64,000 nt of DNA, taken from Talinum fruticosum. Lineage: Eukaryota > Streptophyta > Magnoliopsida > Caryophyllales > Talinaceae. The DNA lies in NCBI GenBank assembly GCA_021018815.1, contig JAITYX010000064.1:1054001-1118000 (forward strand), given 5' to 3'. The translations under genes were made by a program, and so were the position numbers. Below, piece by piece: positions 13,541 through 25,084 of the stretch; the first letter of the stretch is position 1, and every line of letters begins with the position of its first letter. The notes beneath the pieces were generated by a model. That model was not told the origin of the DNA. It saw nothing but the letters and a program-made list of their open reading frames with translations, and made no database searches.

Positions 13541-14564
13541 ATGGGCTTTGGATCTTACCATAGGTACAACTCGACTAATGATGTTGTAGTTGAGATGGAA
13601 CTGCTCAAGAGATATCCAGATCACAAACAACAAGGAAAAACGAACTTGGCATTCATGCATATCAACGTAATTGATACGAAGATAATTAATAATTTCATAG
13701 ACAACCTATGTGGGATTCAATTTTATGAACTACTGATAAATTTTCTTGGCATATTCCAACGAACAATGATTCCAAATCTAAGCATAAGGTTAACACTAGA
13801 CAACAACAATGTCAATAGCAACTTTCAACTTAATTCCTCAAATTCTTGACTACTGACAATAGCCAAGTAGTCAAATTTTCTACTAATTATTATCAATAAG
13901 ATCCAAATGTACAATTTCTCAATATTCACCACAACTGAACCCAAATAAGGGGTAAAAAAATTCACACTTAATTTTGACAATATTCCAAAAAAAAAAAAAA
14001 ATCAAAAACTCATCAATTCAAATTCTATTAAATTAGAGTTAACAAAATTTCATCCGACCCAATTACTAGAATTTGTTCGAGCCGAAAAACTAGGCCGACC
14101 ATGATTTTTTTGTATGAATTTCAAATTCGGACATAAAATTTTTCTATTTTTGTTGTCCGAACCCGATTTTAACTTGAATTCGGACTTGTCATAATTATCC
14201 GCCCTAATTTATCCAGTCCGATTTTAATCCGAACCCGAATGTTTGCTAGCACTACATCTTAATAAAACTAATTACTTGTATGAGATATCTCCGAGAGCAC
14301 GAATACAACATAATTTTTAGGGGAGGGAGGAGAAAGAGAGAACCCGACTTCGCAAATTATTAGAGCCAAATGCATCTCCAAATTTGCAAATACATACCTA
14401 AAATTGAAAGCAAACAAAACACAAGATCAGATTTGGGGAGGGGGAACGAAGAGAATCTAACCTCTAATTGGAAAAGCGTTTGTCCTGCTATTCATATGTT
14501 TCTTTGCTGTATAAAAGTGAATTTGGGGAAAATCTTATGACTTGGCCCTCACCATTGCCACGAT

Positions 14565-14569
<5 letters not shown>
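13541..14569. other. Intergenic AT-rich DNA
   Basis: No supportable gene. An open frame at 13541-13849 (102 codons) has no recognisable domain. Around 14040-14240 the text repeats short CCGAACCCGA-like words typical of decayed repeats. Confidence 0.5.

Positions 14570-14637
<68 letters not shown>
14570..14637. repeat. (TA)n microsatellite
   Basis: About 34 uninterrupted TA units. Confidence 0.95.
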
Positions 14638-14638
<1 letters not shown>

Positions 14639-14639
14639 T

Positions 14640-15859
14640 TGGTGATTACAAGAAGTTGAAATGGGAAATTAAACGTATATGTAGAGTCCTATATAACTAA
14701 TTAAATATATAAATAGAGTCCTATACAATTAATTAAATACAAAGATAATATACAAAAATATAAAAGACAGATATAATTGTAGAGGTAAAAATTCGTAGCC
14801 AATTATATGCCACTATGTGAAAAATTAAATTATTTTTAGTCGACCTATTGCAAATTACCAAGTGTTAAAACTGGCTTCGAAAGACGTTGAAAATTAAAAT
14901 AAAAAGAAATTAAATTTTAGTTAATTAGAATTTGCCACGTGTCACTAATGATGTAGTAAATAAAAACATTTCTTTTAAGAAATAATTACTAAATTATGGA
15001 CTTGAGCCCAAAACCGGATTCAAACCATAACTCTCAAAAGGCTATAAATAGGGGTCCTCCCTTCATTTTTCATATTAGTCGTTATCTTAAAAAATCTAGA
15101 GCTCAAACTGCAAATAACATTCAACTACTAAGCATCAAACATCAAAATTTATAACTATTCCAGATTTTAAAAATCAAATTTGATAATTCAAATTCAAGAC
15201 TTTTATCACTTTCATATCAAGAACCACTCTAGTGTTCATCATCCGACTTTACGTCAACGTTTGAGATCAAACTACAATGCCCTCAAATCGTTCAAGTTAT
15301 AAGGAGATTAAAAATGAGGATTATATCAATTATATTTAATACAGAGATTGTACCAATTCAACAAAAATCAATACAAATTCTATTTGTTTCTTAATTTCCT
15401 GTGTTTACAATAATCTCTTAGTTGGATATTATCATCTAATAGTTTGAGAGCTTGGAGTAGGGGAAGTGTTTTGGAAAAAATGTCATAAAGCAGCTGACTT
15501 TTCCACAAGGCCAGAGAGTGAAAGTGAGGGGAGAGAGAGAGAGGGCAGAAGCTCGGGGGGGATGAGCAACATAGGTAGATGACGGTCCGGTGAAAGGCGG
15601 TGCTGCCATTAAGATTACCCCGGCAAGAAGACAGAGATATAGAAAAGGGACGACAGGGGAATGTAGAGGAGAGATCGAAGGTTAAAGAGAGAAAGAGGTG
15701 ATCTAGCATACATTATGTTTTGCCCACAAAATTCTGTCTACTTATTTCGCCCAATTATTTGTTGACATATATCATGAGAACATATATACTTCTAGATGTA
15801 TAATAGGCGCTCTACTAGAATTCCAAAAAAAAAAAACACACCATAAAAACTCTAATGCC
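14640..15859. other. Intergenic DNA with a GA-rich patch
   Basis: No supportable gene. The patch at about 15515-15700 is GA-rich (GGGAGAGAGAGAGAGGG and similar) and resembles the GA-rich arms of the Mutator-like element in composition only. The open frame on the minus strand through it (15380-15709) has no recognisable domain. Confidence 0.45.
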
Positions 15860-16055
15860 CTCTTTGGTTACGCAAAACTGGAAACGGAACTTAAATTATC
15901 TAGTTTTAAGTTCCTTTTCTATTATTTGGCAAAATAAAGGAATTTAAACCCCCAAATAGGAGAGATCAATTCTCTATCCCTCAAGGATTAGTTTATGATT
16001 ATTAAAAAAAATTACCCTAATATTAAAAATTATTATTATTATTATTATTATTATT

Positions 16056-16100
<45 letters not shown>

Positions 16101-16358
16101 ATTGTTATTATTATTATTTTTGTTATTAGGTTTGGGTATTTTGTTGTTATTATTATTATTTTTTGTTGTTATTGTTGTTATTATTATTTTTGTTATTAGG
16201 TTGGGGTATTAGGTTATTGAATCAAATAATGATAATAACAACAACAACAACAATAATAACAAAAACAAAATACCCAAACCTAATAACAAAAATAATAATA
16301 ACAACAACAGAATTCAAGAACTTAAAACCAGAAAATAGTTAGAGTTTTTATTGAATCA

Positions 16359-16423
<65 letters not shown>

Positions 16424-16542
16424 CAACAATTTACAACGACATGAATAATTTAAAAAATAAAATAATTTTGATTTCATTCAATGGTTAATAATCAAACAAC
16501 AAGAAATGAAACTTGATTCCGTTGTTGTTCTCTACCAAACAG
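15860..16542. mobile_element. Foldback MITE (hAT-like ends), ~680 bp
   Basis: The left end reads CTCTTTGGTTACGCAAAACT then GGAAACGGAACTTAAA; the reverse complement of the right end reads CTGTTTGGTAGAGAACAACA then ACGGAATCAAGTTTCA. These are recognisably the same terminus with a few mismatches, so the segment has terminal inverted repeats. The interior is almost wholly (ATT)n/(GTT)n on the left and (AAC)n/(AAT)n on the right, making the whole element self-complementary. It has no coding capacity. The TGTTTGG-like end is common in plant hAT MITEs, but I could not define a target-site duplication. Confidence 0.6.
16101..16305. repeat. Inverted repeat with trinucleotide arms
   Basis: The block around TTGTTATTAGGTTTGGGTAT (16101-16146) recurs as its reverse complement at 16264-16305 (AATACCCAAACCTAATAACA). 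A direct, slightly changed copy with GGTTGGGGTATT lies at about 16176-16215. The arms could form a long stem in DNA or RNA. Confidence 0.8.
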
Positions 16543-17540
16543 ATTGAAAAAAATATTCCAAGTTCCGGACGTAACCCTTCGAGTGTCATTCCCAAATTTC
16601 ATTACATCCCAGTTTTCCTTTCCAAATGGGGGCTAATTACAATATGTATCTTCTCTCGAGATACAAAATTTCATTTTTCTTTTTTTAAATGCCTAAAACT
16701 CATGTGAGCGATAAAAACCGACGTTCTAATTGTAGCGCTTGGAGAGGTGGGCGTGTTGGCCTTTTGTTTACTTGAAGCTTCGTTCATAATGCAAAGTTGT
16801 TTTGGATAAGATAATATGAAGTTAAGAGAGATAAATTTTTATTTATAGAAAAAGAGATTTGTTAGTAAAACAGTTTTATTAATTATACCCCTAATGACGA
16901 TAGTTATTAGAATTGATCAAGAATTAGAAATGTTGTTATTAAAAATAATTGACATAATAATGCTAAATTTATTCTATTTTAGAATGTTGAATATAGTAAT
17001 TGATACAAATTAGTAAAATTGTTTAATTTACCATAATTAATTACACTATTTTTTATTTTCACCTTATTACGGTGCACATACTGATAACATTAATATTCAA
17101 TTATTTGAAATTACCATAATTTACATTGTTGATTTCATTAAAAAATTGTTTCTTTATAGATTCTATCTTAATTATAGCAAAAATAATAGAACAAAAGTAA
17201 AATCTAAAAAAGATCAACTTAAATTTTCACATAAAAAATAAACGATAAATACACAATTGCCGGATTCTAAAATTATAGCATTAATAAGGCAAATAGGTCA
17301 CCCAAATTCTAGATGGTTAGGTTAAAAGATAAATTTGTTATATCAAATAGGTCACCAAAAAGATATTTTTCATTTTGTTTTTCTGTGTGATAATTTCCTT
17401 GCCAAACTTAAAAACATAGACTCCTCGAATACATATTTTTATTTCTTTCTTGTCGCATAAAAATATATCTTGTTTCCATAATATTAATTATTTTCTTATA
17501 TACAAACACAGCATAAAAACTCTTAAGATTATTTTGCTGT
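16543..17540. other. Intergenic AT-rich DNA
   Basis: No supportable gene. The part nearest 17540 is probably promoter of the AP2/B3 gene; a TTATATACAA word near 17495 could be a TATA element, but the transcription start is not known. Confidence 0.4.
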
Positions 17541-17544
17541 GTTT

Positions 17545-18766
17545 TTCAACAAGAAGGTCTCTTTCAGATCATATCACCTCTTGATTTCACCCGAAAAACA
17601 CGAAGACAAAACAAACAGAAAGCCTGTCGTCTTCAAGCTCTTACAGTATCAGAACCCAAGCTGGCTGTACTTCATAAGATGTTGACACTCGGATTTCTTA
17701 TCCTTTTGTTTCCTCTGGGTACGCATAAATTAAATTTATTTTTCCAAAAGTTAGTTATATCTATTTTTTTAGATGCAAATTTTATTGCTTTTTTCGATTT
17801 TAATTGCCATGACAACATGCTGCTGTGAAGTGATTAGTTAATTTTTCCCATCTGACTGGTAGTTTGCCCCCCTCTTCTATTCTCTATTCTTGAGAATTCG
17901 TCCTGTGAAATCAGGAGTTTATGACTTGTACTCATGTTGGATCAGTTTTAAACAATCTGAGAAATCTGAGGACAATGAAGAGTGTAGTACTGTATTTATA
18001 AAGGCACGATTTTGATGCAAGTTTTCTAGCTTTGGCTGTGCACAGATATGTCTAGATGAGATCAGCAAGCATGGCTAGATTTGGAGCATACAAATTAGAG
18101 ATCAGATGCTTTTGTACTTAAGTGTTTGATTGTTAAGATTTGGAGCATACTAATGATGCTTCGTTGCAATTTGCGGTTTATATCGAGTAAAGCTTTAAGG
18201 TGGCCGGGGCAAATAAAAGTGTTATTGACAATGGTTGTACCTAGATTGTCAAAGATGCAACTTTCTTTTTCACTGACTGATGTACCTGCAGGAGAGAAGA
18301 TGAACGAGTCAGAATGTTGGCCAATTTCCTAAAGAATGATGTAACACTACATGTTCTTAATAGGATGGATGGATCTTTTGAGGTAAGGGCCAAGAAAAAA
18401 GATAAAAGAAAAGAAGCAAATATCAACCAAATTGTAGACATTTAATTTAATGTTCTCATATGGTAAAGAATTGCTTGTGTGCACAAGGTCAAGGGACTGT
18501 TGCTTTCCTTAAGCTGTCACATATGTTTTCCTGAGGTATTTTTATTTATCGGTGTATACATGAGATTTGTGTCCGCCTAACTGGTCAAAGCTATCATATC
18601 AACAAAATGAATGAGCAACATTGCCTACTGTGAAATTTATGTCTCAGTTCATGCTTGATGGATATGTAATTTGGTGGTTAATACTAATTGTTTTCTCAGT
18701 GTCCATACCCTCAATGTCTCAGTTCATGCCTCATGTATTGCAATTACTCATCCAGTGTATCCTCCA
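17545..18766 (+). other. Probable 5' leader of the AP2/B3 gene, with an intron
   Basis: A more GC-balanced patch at about 17560-17718 ends with CCTCTGG/GTACGC, a good donor. A TTGTTTTCTCAG acceptor at 18699 lies just before the coding exon. Removing 17719-18699 would leave a short leader joined to the coding exon. This is inference from splice signals only; no protein signal lies in this stretch. Confidence 0.35.
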
Positions 18767-19645
18767 ATGGAAGAAAAGGAGAGAGTGCCAAGCACAATGA
18801 CAAAAGCAGAAAAATCAGATTCAAGTAGCTCCAGCTCTGCACCTCAAGCCCAAAAGACCATCACCTCTAGCAAGGACCAAAGGCAACAAGGGCCATCCTC
18901 ATCTTCAAGGTATAAAGGGGTAGTCCCTCAGCAAAATGGGCACTGGGGAGCTCAAATATATACCAACCACCAAAGAATTTGGCTAGGCACCTTCAAGACT
19001 GAGGAGGAGGCAGCCTCGGCCTACAACAGTGCCGCCCTCAAGCTCCGGCCACCTAACATTGTGAACAAGCTTGATCCCGAGCCTGCTTTCCAAGCTCAAT
19101 ACACTGTTGACCAAGTGTTGAATATGATCAAGAATGGTTCTTATCAAACCAAGTTTGGTGACTACTTAGCTTCCAAGAGTTCCTTCCAAGATGGCAGTTC
19201 CCAAAAAGGCTCTCGTGACAATACTCAAAAAGAAGGGTATTTAAGTGTAGAGCTTTTCAGAAAGGAATTGACACAAAGTGATGTGGGGAAGCTCAACAGG
19301 TTAGTGATACCAAAAAGATATGCCATTGAGTATTTCCCCAAAATTGATGAAAGTTCTGTTCGAGAGGGGGATGGAGGAGGCATAGAGCTGATATTCTATG
19401 ACAAATCAATGAAGAAGTGGATTTTCAGATATTGTTATTGGAAAAGTAGTCAAAGCTTTGTGTTTACAAGGGGGTGGAACAAGTTTGTCAAGGAAAAGCT
19501 TTTGAAAGCCAAGGACATTGTAGTTTTTTATTCTACTCAAAGTAATAATAATAGTGTTAGTGAGGAGGAGATTAGGAAATTTTTCATGATTGAAGCTCTG
19601 CCATCTCAAAAGAGATTGATGTTGTTTGGTGTGCAAATTTCCTGA
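18767..19645 (+). CDS. AP2/ERF and B3 domain transcription factor (RAV-like, At1g50680/At1g51120 type)
   Basis: A single coding exon of 292 codons. Residues 1-46 are Ser-rich and low-complexity. The AP2 domain spans about 48-105 (SRYKGVVPQQNGHWGAQIY, then RIWLGTFKTEEEAASAYNSA). The B3 domain spans about 162-275 (LFRKELTQSDVGKLNRLVIP, then KKWIFRYCYWKSSQSFVFTR, GWNKFVKEK). The C-terminal RLMLFGVQI resembles the R/KLFGV repression motif of RAV-type B3 proteins. The VVPQQNGHWGAQIY variant of AP2 and the MLFGV end match Arabidopsis At1g50680/At1g51120 more than RAV1/TEM1. Members of the family bind bipartite DNA sites through the two domains and mostly repress transcription in the nucleus. The start is the first ATG in frame; the frame opens from a TTG at 18671 without family-like sequence. 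A second ATG at codon 11 is possible. Confidence 0.93.
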   Translation: MEEKERVPSTMTKAEKSDSSSSSSAPQAQKTITSSKDQRQQGPSSSSRYKGVVPQQNGHWGAQIYTNHQRIWLGTFKTEEEAASAYNSAALKLRPPNIVNKLDPEPAFQAQYTVDQVLNMIKNGSYQTKFGDYLASKSSFQDGSSQKGSRDNTQKEGYLSVELFRKELTQSDVGKLNRLVIPKRYAIEYFPKIDESSVREGDGGGIELIFYDKSMKKWIFRYCYWKSSQSFVFTRGWNKFVKEKLLKAKDIVVFYSTQSNNNSVSEEEIRKFFMIEALPSQKRLMLFGVQIS

Positions 19646-20261
19646 GTAGGAAGTGGGGAATTACTGTCCCCTTTGATGCTGTAGTAGTTTGAGTAGTAGA
19701 GAGTTGATTGTGGATGTTTAGTTATGACGTATAATATCTATACATATTATTGACTATAATTGTTGATCCATTGAGACCCTTCCCATAATACTTTTGCGTC
19801 TCTTGTGTTTGAAAACTTAGGTATATTTAATTTCTAATGTTAAGATTAGACCTGATACACACAAAAAAGAGAAACCATAATTAAAATTGAATAATTTGGT
19901 CTAATATTTGAATATGTAAATAAAGAGTAATATTAAAGTAAAAATGACGTACTCTTTTCCATTATTTCTTGATATACCTTAAACAATCAATATATTAAGG
20001 CTTTCATTTATTTCAAACAAGGAAACAACTTTATTAAAAAAAGTTCTACAAATAAGCATAAACATTAGAATTATGCACAAAGAAAGCAAATTGAAGTCAT
20101 TGTTCGAATTTATATAAAAATCATCATCTATTTCTATGTTATGTTCAATTCTATTCATTTCTTCTCCTTTTTGTTACTCGTTTATACTCTTTTCTCTTTG
20201 TTTCTATTTCTGTTTATATTTGTGTTTGTTTGTTACGAACTTCAAATAGGATTGGACTCAA
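19646..20261. other. 3' UTR and intergenic DNA
   Basis: The first ~150 bases are probably the 3' UTR of the AP2/B3 gene. The remainder is AT-rich with no supportable feature. Confidence 0.5.
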
Positions 20262-20540
20262 TTGACCGATAGATTTGTATTTCCGGTGGAAAACGGGTGT
20301 GATGATGTGGATGATGATTCGAGAGAGAGGATTTACTCGTTACGGTTACAACGGCGTAGCTCGATCGGATGGATTCCACGTGGCGGCGACAGTCCTTGCA
20401 AAAGGCGAACCCCGGGGATGGATCCCGAGCAACACCCCTCCGATGCTCAAGTTAGTGAGGTGAACTAAATGAGTGAATCGAGGAAAATCTTTCTCAATTT
20501 GTGCAAAGGGGGATTTCTTGGGATTGGGGTTTGCTTACCA
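20262..20540 (+). repeat. Dispersed repeat family A, copy 2
   Basis: Homologous to 13280-13535 in the same orientation, with the same landmarks in the same order. This copy keeps GGATCCCGAGCAACACCCCT, part of which is missing from copy 1. It overlaps two short open frames that are artefacts of its higher GC. The following ~230 bp, with CTTACCAAGGTAAGAC and later TTACCGGGCTTGTTGAGAG, may belong to the same element but are not seen in copy 1. Confidence 0.75.
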
Positions 20541-20933
20541 AGGTAAGACATTTTAGGGAATTCAAGAGAGGAAAGTATGGGGATTTGTGTTGTGAACTTA
20601 TGATATGGTGGGATAGGTGAGTATTTATGGATAAATTTAATAGGGATAAGGTAGTAATTTACCGTAGTGAGGATGAAAACCTTACCGGGCTTGTTGAGAG
20701 TGGGATTGGGCTCATACCTCCATCGTCTCGAATGATTAGGCACAACTGTCTAGTTAAGTGGCGCGTGAGCTGAAACCGTCCAAAAATATCAGATCAATTT
20801 GAAATGCAATTCAAGAACATTTCGAAATTAACCTAACCTAAACTTCAAAGTTTTTAAAATAATTCTAATTATGGATCAACTTAAATTTGTATCTATTTCT
20901 ATCGACTTTTTTTTGTTGCAAAATATTACTATA

Positions 20934-20935
<2 letters not shown>

Positions 20936-20990
<55 letters not shown>
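20936..20990. repeat. (TA)n microsatellite
   Basis: About 27 TA units directly beside a GA-rich transposon-like end. Confidence 0.95.
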
Positions 20991-20994
<4 letters not shown>

Positions 20995-20998
<4 letters not shown>

Positions 20999-21415
20999 GA
21001 GAAAGAGAGGGGGATGGGGAAATAGAGAGCCGAGAGAGACTAACGCCGGCGAGTTCGAGCACCGGGAGAGGCAGAGCGAGAGGGTAGAACGAAAAGCGCG
21101 GCGAGCTCGAGCAAGTGAGAGGGTCCGGAAACCGATGAGAGACAAAGCTAGATCTTGTACAAGGTGTGGAGAGGGTCCGGAAACCGAAGAGAGAGAGAGA
21201 GAGAGAGCATGAAAATGTGACCGAGGAGCGAGCAAATGGGTCGTGACCCCCTTTCCCCTCTCCCAAAGGAAAAAAAACTAATTTTTTTAAAATTATAATT
21301 TTGCCTTTTGATCTCAGTCATTGAATCAAAATTAGATGACTTAGATTAAAAGTGTTCACCTAATAGGTGAGCTCATCTAAAAGGGAGAGCTCATCGAATT
21401 AGGAAAGAGAAAATT
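20995..21415. mobile_element. Divergent or truncated end of a Mutator-like element
   Basis: A GA-rich block (about 21000-21260) is followed by a segment with ATCTCAGTCATTGAATCAAA and then TTCACCTAATAGGTGAGCTC. The same order, GA-rich block, then a CATTGAATTTTGATT-like word, then CACCT...AGGTGAGC, is seen at both termini of the element at 26641-33722. Only one end is visible and the conserved 53 bp core of that element is absent, so this is a diverged or truncated relative. Confidence 0.5.
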
Positions 21416-22464
21416 ACAGTATCCACTTTTTTTTTCTTGTGTATTTTCCGGGTTGATTAATGTTGGGTTGTAATGATGTTTTGGGGTTAAAATTTACTCG
21501 AAATTGGTTTTATAATGGTTGATTGAATGGAGTTGGATCTAAAATTGGTGTAGATTTGGTGTGCTTTTTCAAAATCATTTGAACTTCTAGTAGTAAAAAT
21601 GGAGGTTGCTTTATGAAATTTACATTTCCACTATTCTCTTCAGTATGGTAACCGAATGCCTAGTGAATGACTACGTATGAATTTGAGTTTCGGAAGTTAC
21701 TAAACTTCACATTCGCCATTTTGAATTCCTTAATGCTTCACATTACTGGAAATTAATTGATTGTCCTCATTCTCGGGCCCATGTGGAGTAGAGTATGAGA
21801 CTGAAAAGGGCACTATGCACATGTTAATTGTCCAGGACATGCCGATTATGTGAAAGTAAGATTCAATTGGAAGTTCTGTTTTGAAATATACACTCTTGGC
21901 GCCATTATGAGTGGTTTTTGGAATACTTGATCTTTTTCTAGAAAATGCTATGAATTTAGTTGAGATTATTTATGGAATCTTATTGAATTCATGGAATTAT
22001 TTACAGGGATAGAAGAATTCTAAAAAATGTTGGCTTTTTATAGATTATCTCGTTAAATTTTGCTTTGGTTTGGGTACAATCATATGTATATGCCTACCGG
22101 AAAGGCTTGTGGTTTAGTTTGAATTGTGTGTTTGGAGTCCCCATTGAAAATTTCGGAGCAATTGTAATGTGTGTTCGTTATGGATGCAGCAATTTTTACT
22201 TTCGATGTTGTTGTTTTGTTAATACCTTCAGAATCTACTTAGGTTGATCAATCTCACCGAGGAAGTAAAGAAGTCACAGCTTGTTGAGTAGATTGTTCCC
22301 TTGTGAAATGATGTGTATTTCACCTTAAATTTCCCTTTGAGTTAATGTACAACTTTTTAGTGTTGGCATAGTCTACAAGCTGATTTTGGGGTGTGCCAAA
22401 GGCACTAAGGTAACAAGCCGATTCCGTGTTTGTGTTCTCTCGTGTTCCAATCCTTTTATTTTCT
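21416..22464. other. Intergenic DNA
   Basis: No supportable gene or repeat. Short open frames here have no recognisable domain. Confidence 0.5.
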
Positions 22465-22535
22465 CGCCCATTAGTTCAAATACAGAGCAACGTGTAATTG
22501 TACATGGAGATATGGGTTCGAATCCTATATGGGCT
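22465..22535 (+). repeat. tRNA-derived SINE head (copy 2)
   Basis: CGCCCATTAGTTCAAATACA with a downstream GATATGGGTTCGAATCCTAT matches the module at 13026, 24359 and 28718. The outer ends (GCCCAT and ATGGGC) can pair like an acceptor stem, but the anticodon arm is not standard. Confidence 0.5.
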
Positions 22536-23440
22536 ATTTGTGAGGCTATTTGTGCAATGTGGTGCGTTTGATTGATCATATAATATCCAAACCTCCACAT
22601 TCTTAAACCGCTTGCCCACACCATCTATGATCTTAGGTTCAACATAGTATTTAGTGTATTTTTATGGTTTCCTTAACAGTCACTTACCTTCTAAGTCTTG
22701 CACTTGATTATACAACTTGCGGTTTTCTTCAAGAACTTTCTTATATCCAGAGGCAGCGTGTGCAAGAGTCGAAAATGCTTACCTAGAGGGACGCAAGTGG
22801 TTCATCAAGTAAGTGTATTGTGTACCCTATATGGAATATATTTCACTTTTAGAAGCAACAAATTGAAGCATATGTTACCTAGACTCGCTGAACTCCTCTT
22901 TTTACTTATGTTGCAATAAGTGCACAGTTTCTATTGTGGTGTGCACAGTACCTTTTAGTTCCTAAAAGAAATGTATGCATTGTCAATGAAGAACAAAAAA
23001 CAAAATTCCAACTTGAGGCAAATGCTGCCACCAAGTTGCTTCCAGCTACCCGAAAATTGTTATCCCGTTGCGCAAAAAACAATTTCGTAGTCGGTTACTC
23101 TTCACGGACCTGTGTTTTCTTATTGCCCTTGTCTATAGGGGTCCCTTCTTTATTATTCTAGAAAGGGTTATTTAAAAAGTAGTCAGCTACTCAAGATCAA
23201 GCTCAACAGAACTCCTAGCAACCTAACACAGCCTCTCCCAAAAAAATAAAAATAAGAAAAATTCAAGTAGCTCAACGGCTATCTTGCGATAGAAACAGAA
23301 ACTTTTACCTATTTTTCCTCCATGGAGGAATTTCTAGCAAATATGTTCGACCACAGAGAGAAGAACCGTTAGCCAAAAACAAGGCAAAAAAAGCATTTAA
23401 GTTTCAAGACATCTTACCGGCTATTTTGCTCTAAGACAAG
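22536..23440. other. Intergenic DNA
   Basis: No supportable gene. Open frames at 22698-22919 and 22934-23161 have no domain I recognise. Confidence 0.45.
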
Positions 23441-24080
23441 TGCGAGTTGTTAGCAAGACATGTGTGTAAAAGTTGAAGGAAGTTCATTTTGGAGCAATCG
23501 GGGTTATGAACACGCCTAAAATGAAGTTAGGAAGGTTATACCATGGAAGAAAGAGTAGTCAAAGTAAGGGTTCGAATTTCAAGATATTAAGTTCCTAGTT
23601 TTCAAGCATAATTTTTATTTTTCAAGCATAATTTTTTATTTTTCGGACATTTTTTACATTTATTGGTATGTAATATTTTAGATAGTTTTTAGTTATATTT
23701 TACACATATTTTGATGGATACGCCCTCCAATTCACTAAACAAGTGCGATTGCTAAGCAAGTTCGACCTAAGCCGGAACAAGTGTAGTTGCGGCCGAACAA
23801 GTGCGATTGTTGCAAGGCATGTGCGTAAAAGTTGAAGGAAATTCATTTTGGAGCAGCCAGGGCTATGGACACGCCTAAAATGAAGTTAGGAAGGTTATAC
23901 CATGGAGGAAAGAGTAGTCAAAGCAAGAGTTCCAATTTCAGCAGATTGAGTTCCCGATTTTCAACACAACTTTTTATTTTTGAGACATTTTTTTGCATTT
24001 ATTGGTATGTACTATTTGAGGTAGTTTTTAGTTATATTTTACACATCTTTTGATGGATATGCCATCCAATTGACTAAACA
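23441..24080 (+). repeat. Repeat family B, two diverged tandem units
   Basis: Two units about 360 bp apart share GTAAAAGTTGAAGGAA, GGACACGCCTAAAATGAAGT (with changes), GGTTATACCATGGA, GGTATGTAAT/GGTATGTACT and TTTTAGTTATATTTTACACA. The same family forms a tighter 318-319 bp array at 28820-29860, inside the Mutator-like element. No coding function is visible. Confidence 0.8.
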
Positions 24081-24358
24081 AAGACTTAATTAAGACTCGT
24101 TACTATCCAACTACCCTTTTCTTCATTAATTTAAGTCTTGAAGGTATACTTTCGAGAGACAACCGCCAAGAGCTCAACTAAATCGCAATTTGTAAAACAT
24201 CCAAGCAAAAGAAAGGATGACTAACTATTTTGCATTATTACACTTGACAGAGCTAACATCGGCAGTTCGGTTGCAGATGCTTCATCACGTGTAAAACACT
24301 CAAGATTCAAATGTAAGGAAAGCCAATTAGCTGAAACACTCGGATTATTCCATAGCAA

Positions 24359-24428
24359 GCTCGTGTGGGATTTGAACCCACATCTCCGTGTATTAGCACA
24401 CGTAGCTCTACCATTGAGCTAATAGGCT
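24359..24428 (-). repeat. tRNA-derived SINE head (copy 3)
   Basis: On the minus strand it reads AGCCTATTAGCTCAATGGTA, with GATGTGGGTTCAAATCCCAC about 30 bases later: good A-box and B-box analogues. The 3' acceptor half does not pair with the 5' half, so it is not a functional tRNA gene. Confidence 0.5.
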
Positions 24429-24429
24429 G

Positions 24430-25084
24430 GTAAGAGTATTATCAAAATGTTCCGTATAGTTCAAGCAATACAATGAGCATAACCCTCATTTAGAACACAA
24501 AAAGGATCATAACTTACAATATAATAACTCAAGAAATCTAATTAAGTGCTCGCAACTTTACAAAAGGCTACTAATGTCTAATAGAACATGTATATCAAAA
24601 ACTAGTTCAGGACAAATGACCCATATGTAGGTCGGTGAGACTCATAATCGGACTATAGAGAAGCTTTCTCCAATAAACTTCTTCCTATAAGTGAGCAAAC
24701 AGAGCTCTAAGTGTGACATTACTTTTCTTTACCTATGCTGAACTTCCATTCCGGAACCCAAGCATAATTTTCCACAGACAGATTGCTATTGAAGCTATGT
24801 CTTCGGTCAATATTGAAGCTATGTCTTTGGTCAATATTTATCCGAAACTTTCATTGAAGCTAGCAAGTGTTGGCATAGCATTTCAATCCCTTACATAGGA
24901 AGATGCAAAGAACATAGGCTATGTCATACCTAATAAAGTTATTCCAAATTCTTAGCCAATACTTAAATTCACAAACCACTCCATTAACTACCTTGTCATT
25001 GTAATTGAATCCCAAACGAAACTCACATTTCAAACATAAATCCAATTGACAAGCACATAACATTCGGAGAAAAGCTCGGATATC
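24430..25084. other. Intergenic DNA
   Basis: No supportable gene. A 27 bp unit around TTGAAGCTATGTCTTCGGTC is duplicated in tandem at about 24788-24838. Confidence 0.5.

Noticed and set aside
20865..21266. Minus-strand frames of 119 and 133 codons
   Set aside because: They read through a (TA)n tract (giving an alternating Ile-Tyr run) and a GA-rich transposon end, with no domain.
24359..24428. Functional tRNA gene
   Set aside because: The A and B boxes are good but the acceptor halves do not pair and the anticodon arm is not standard.
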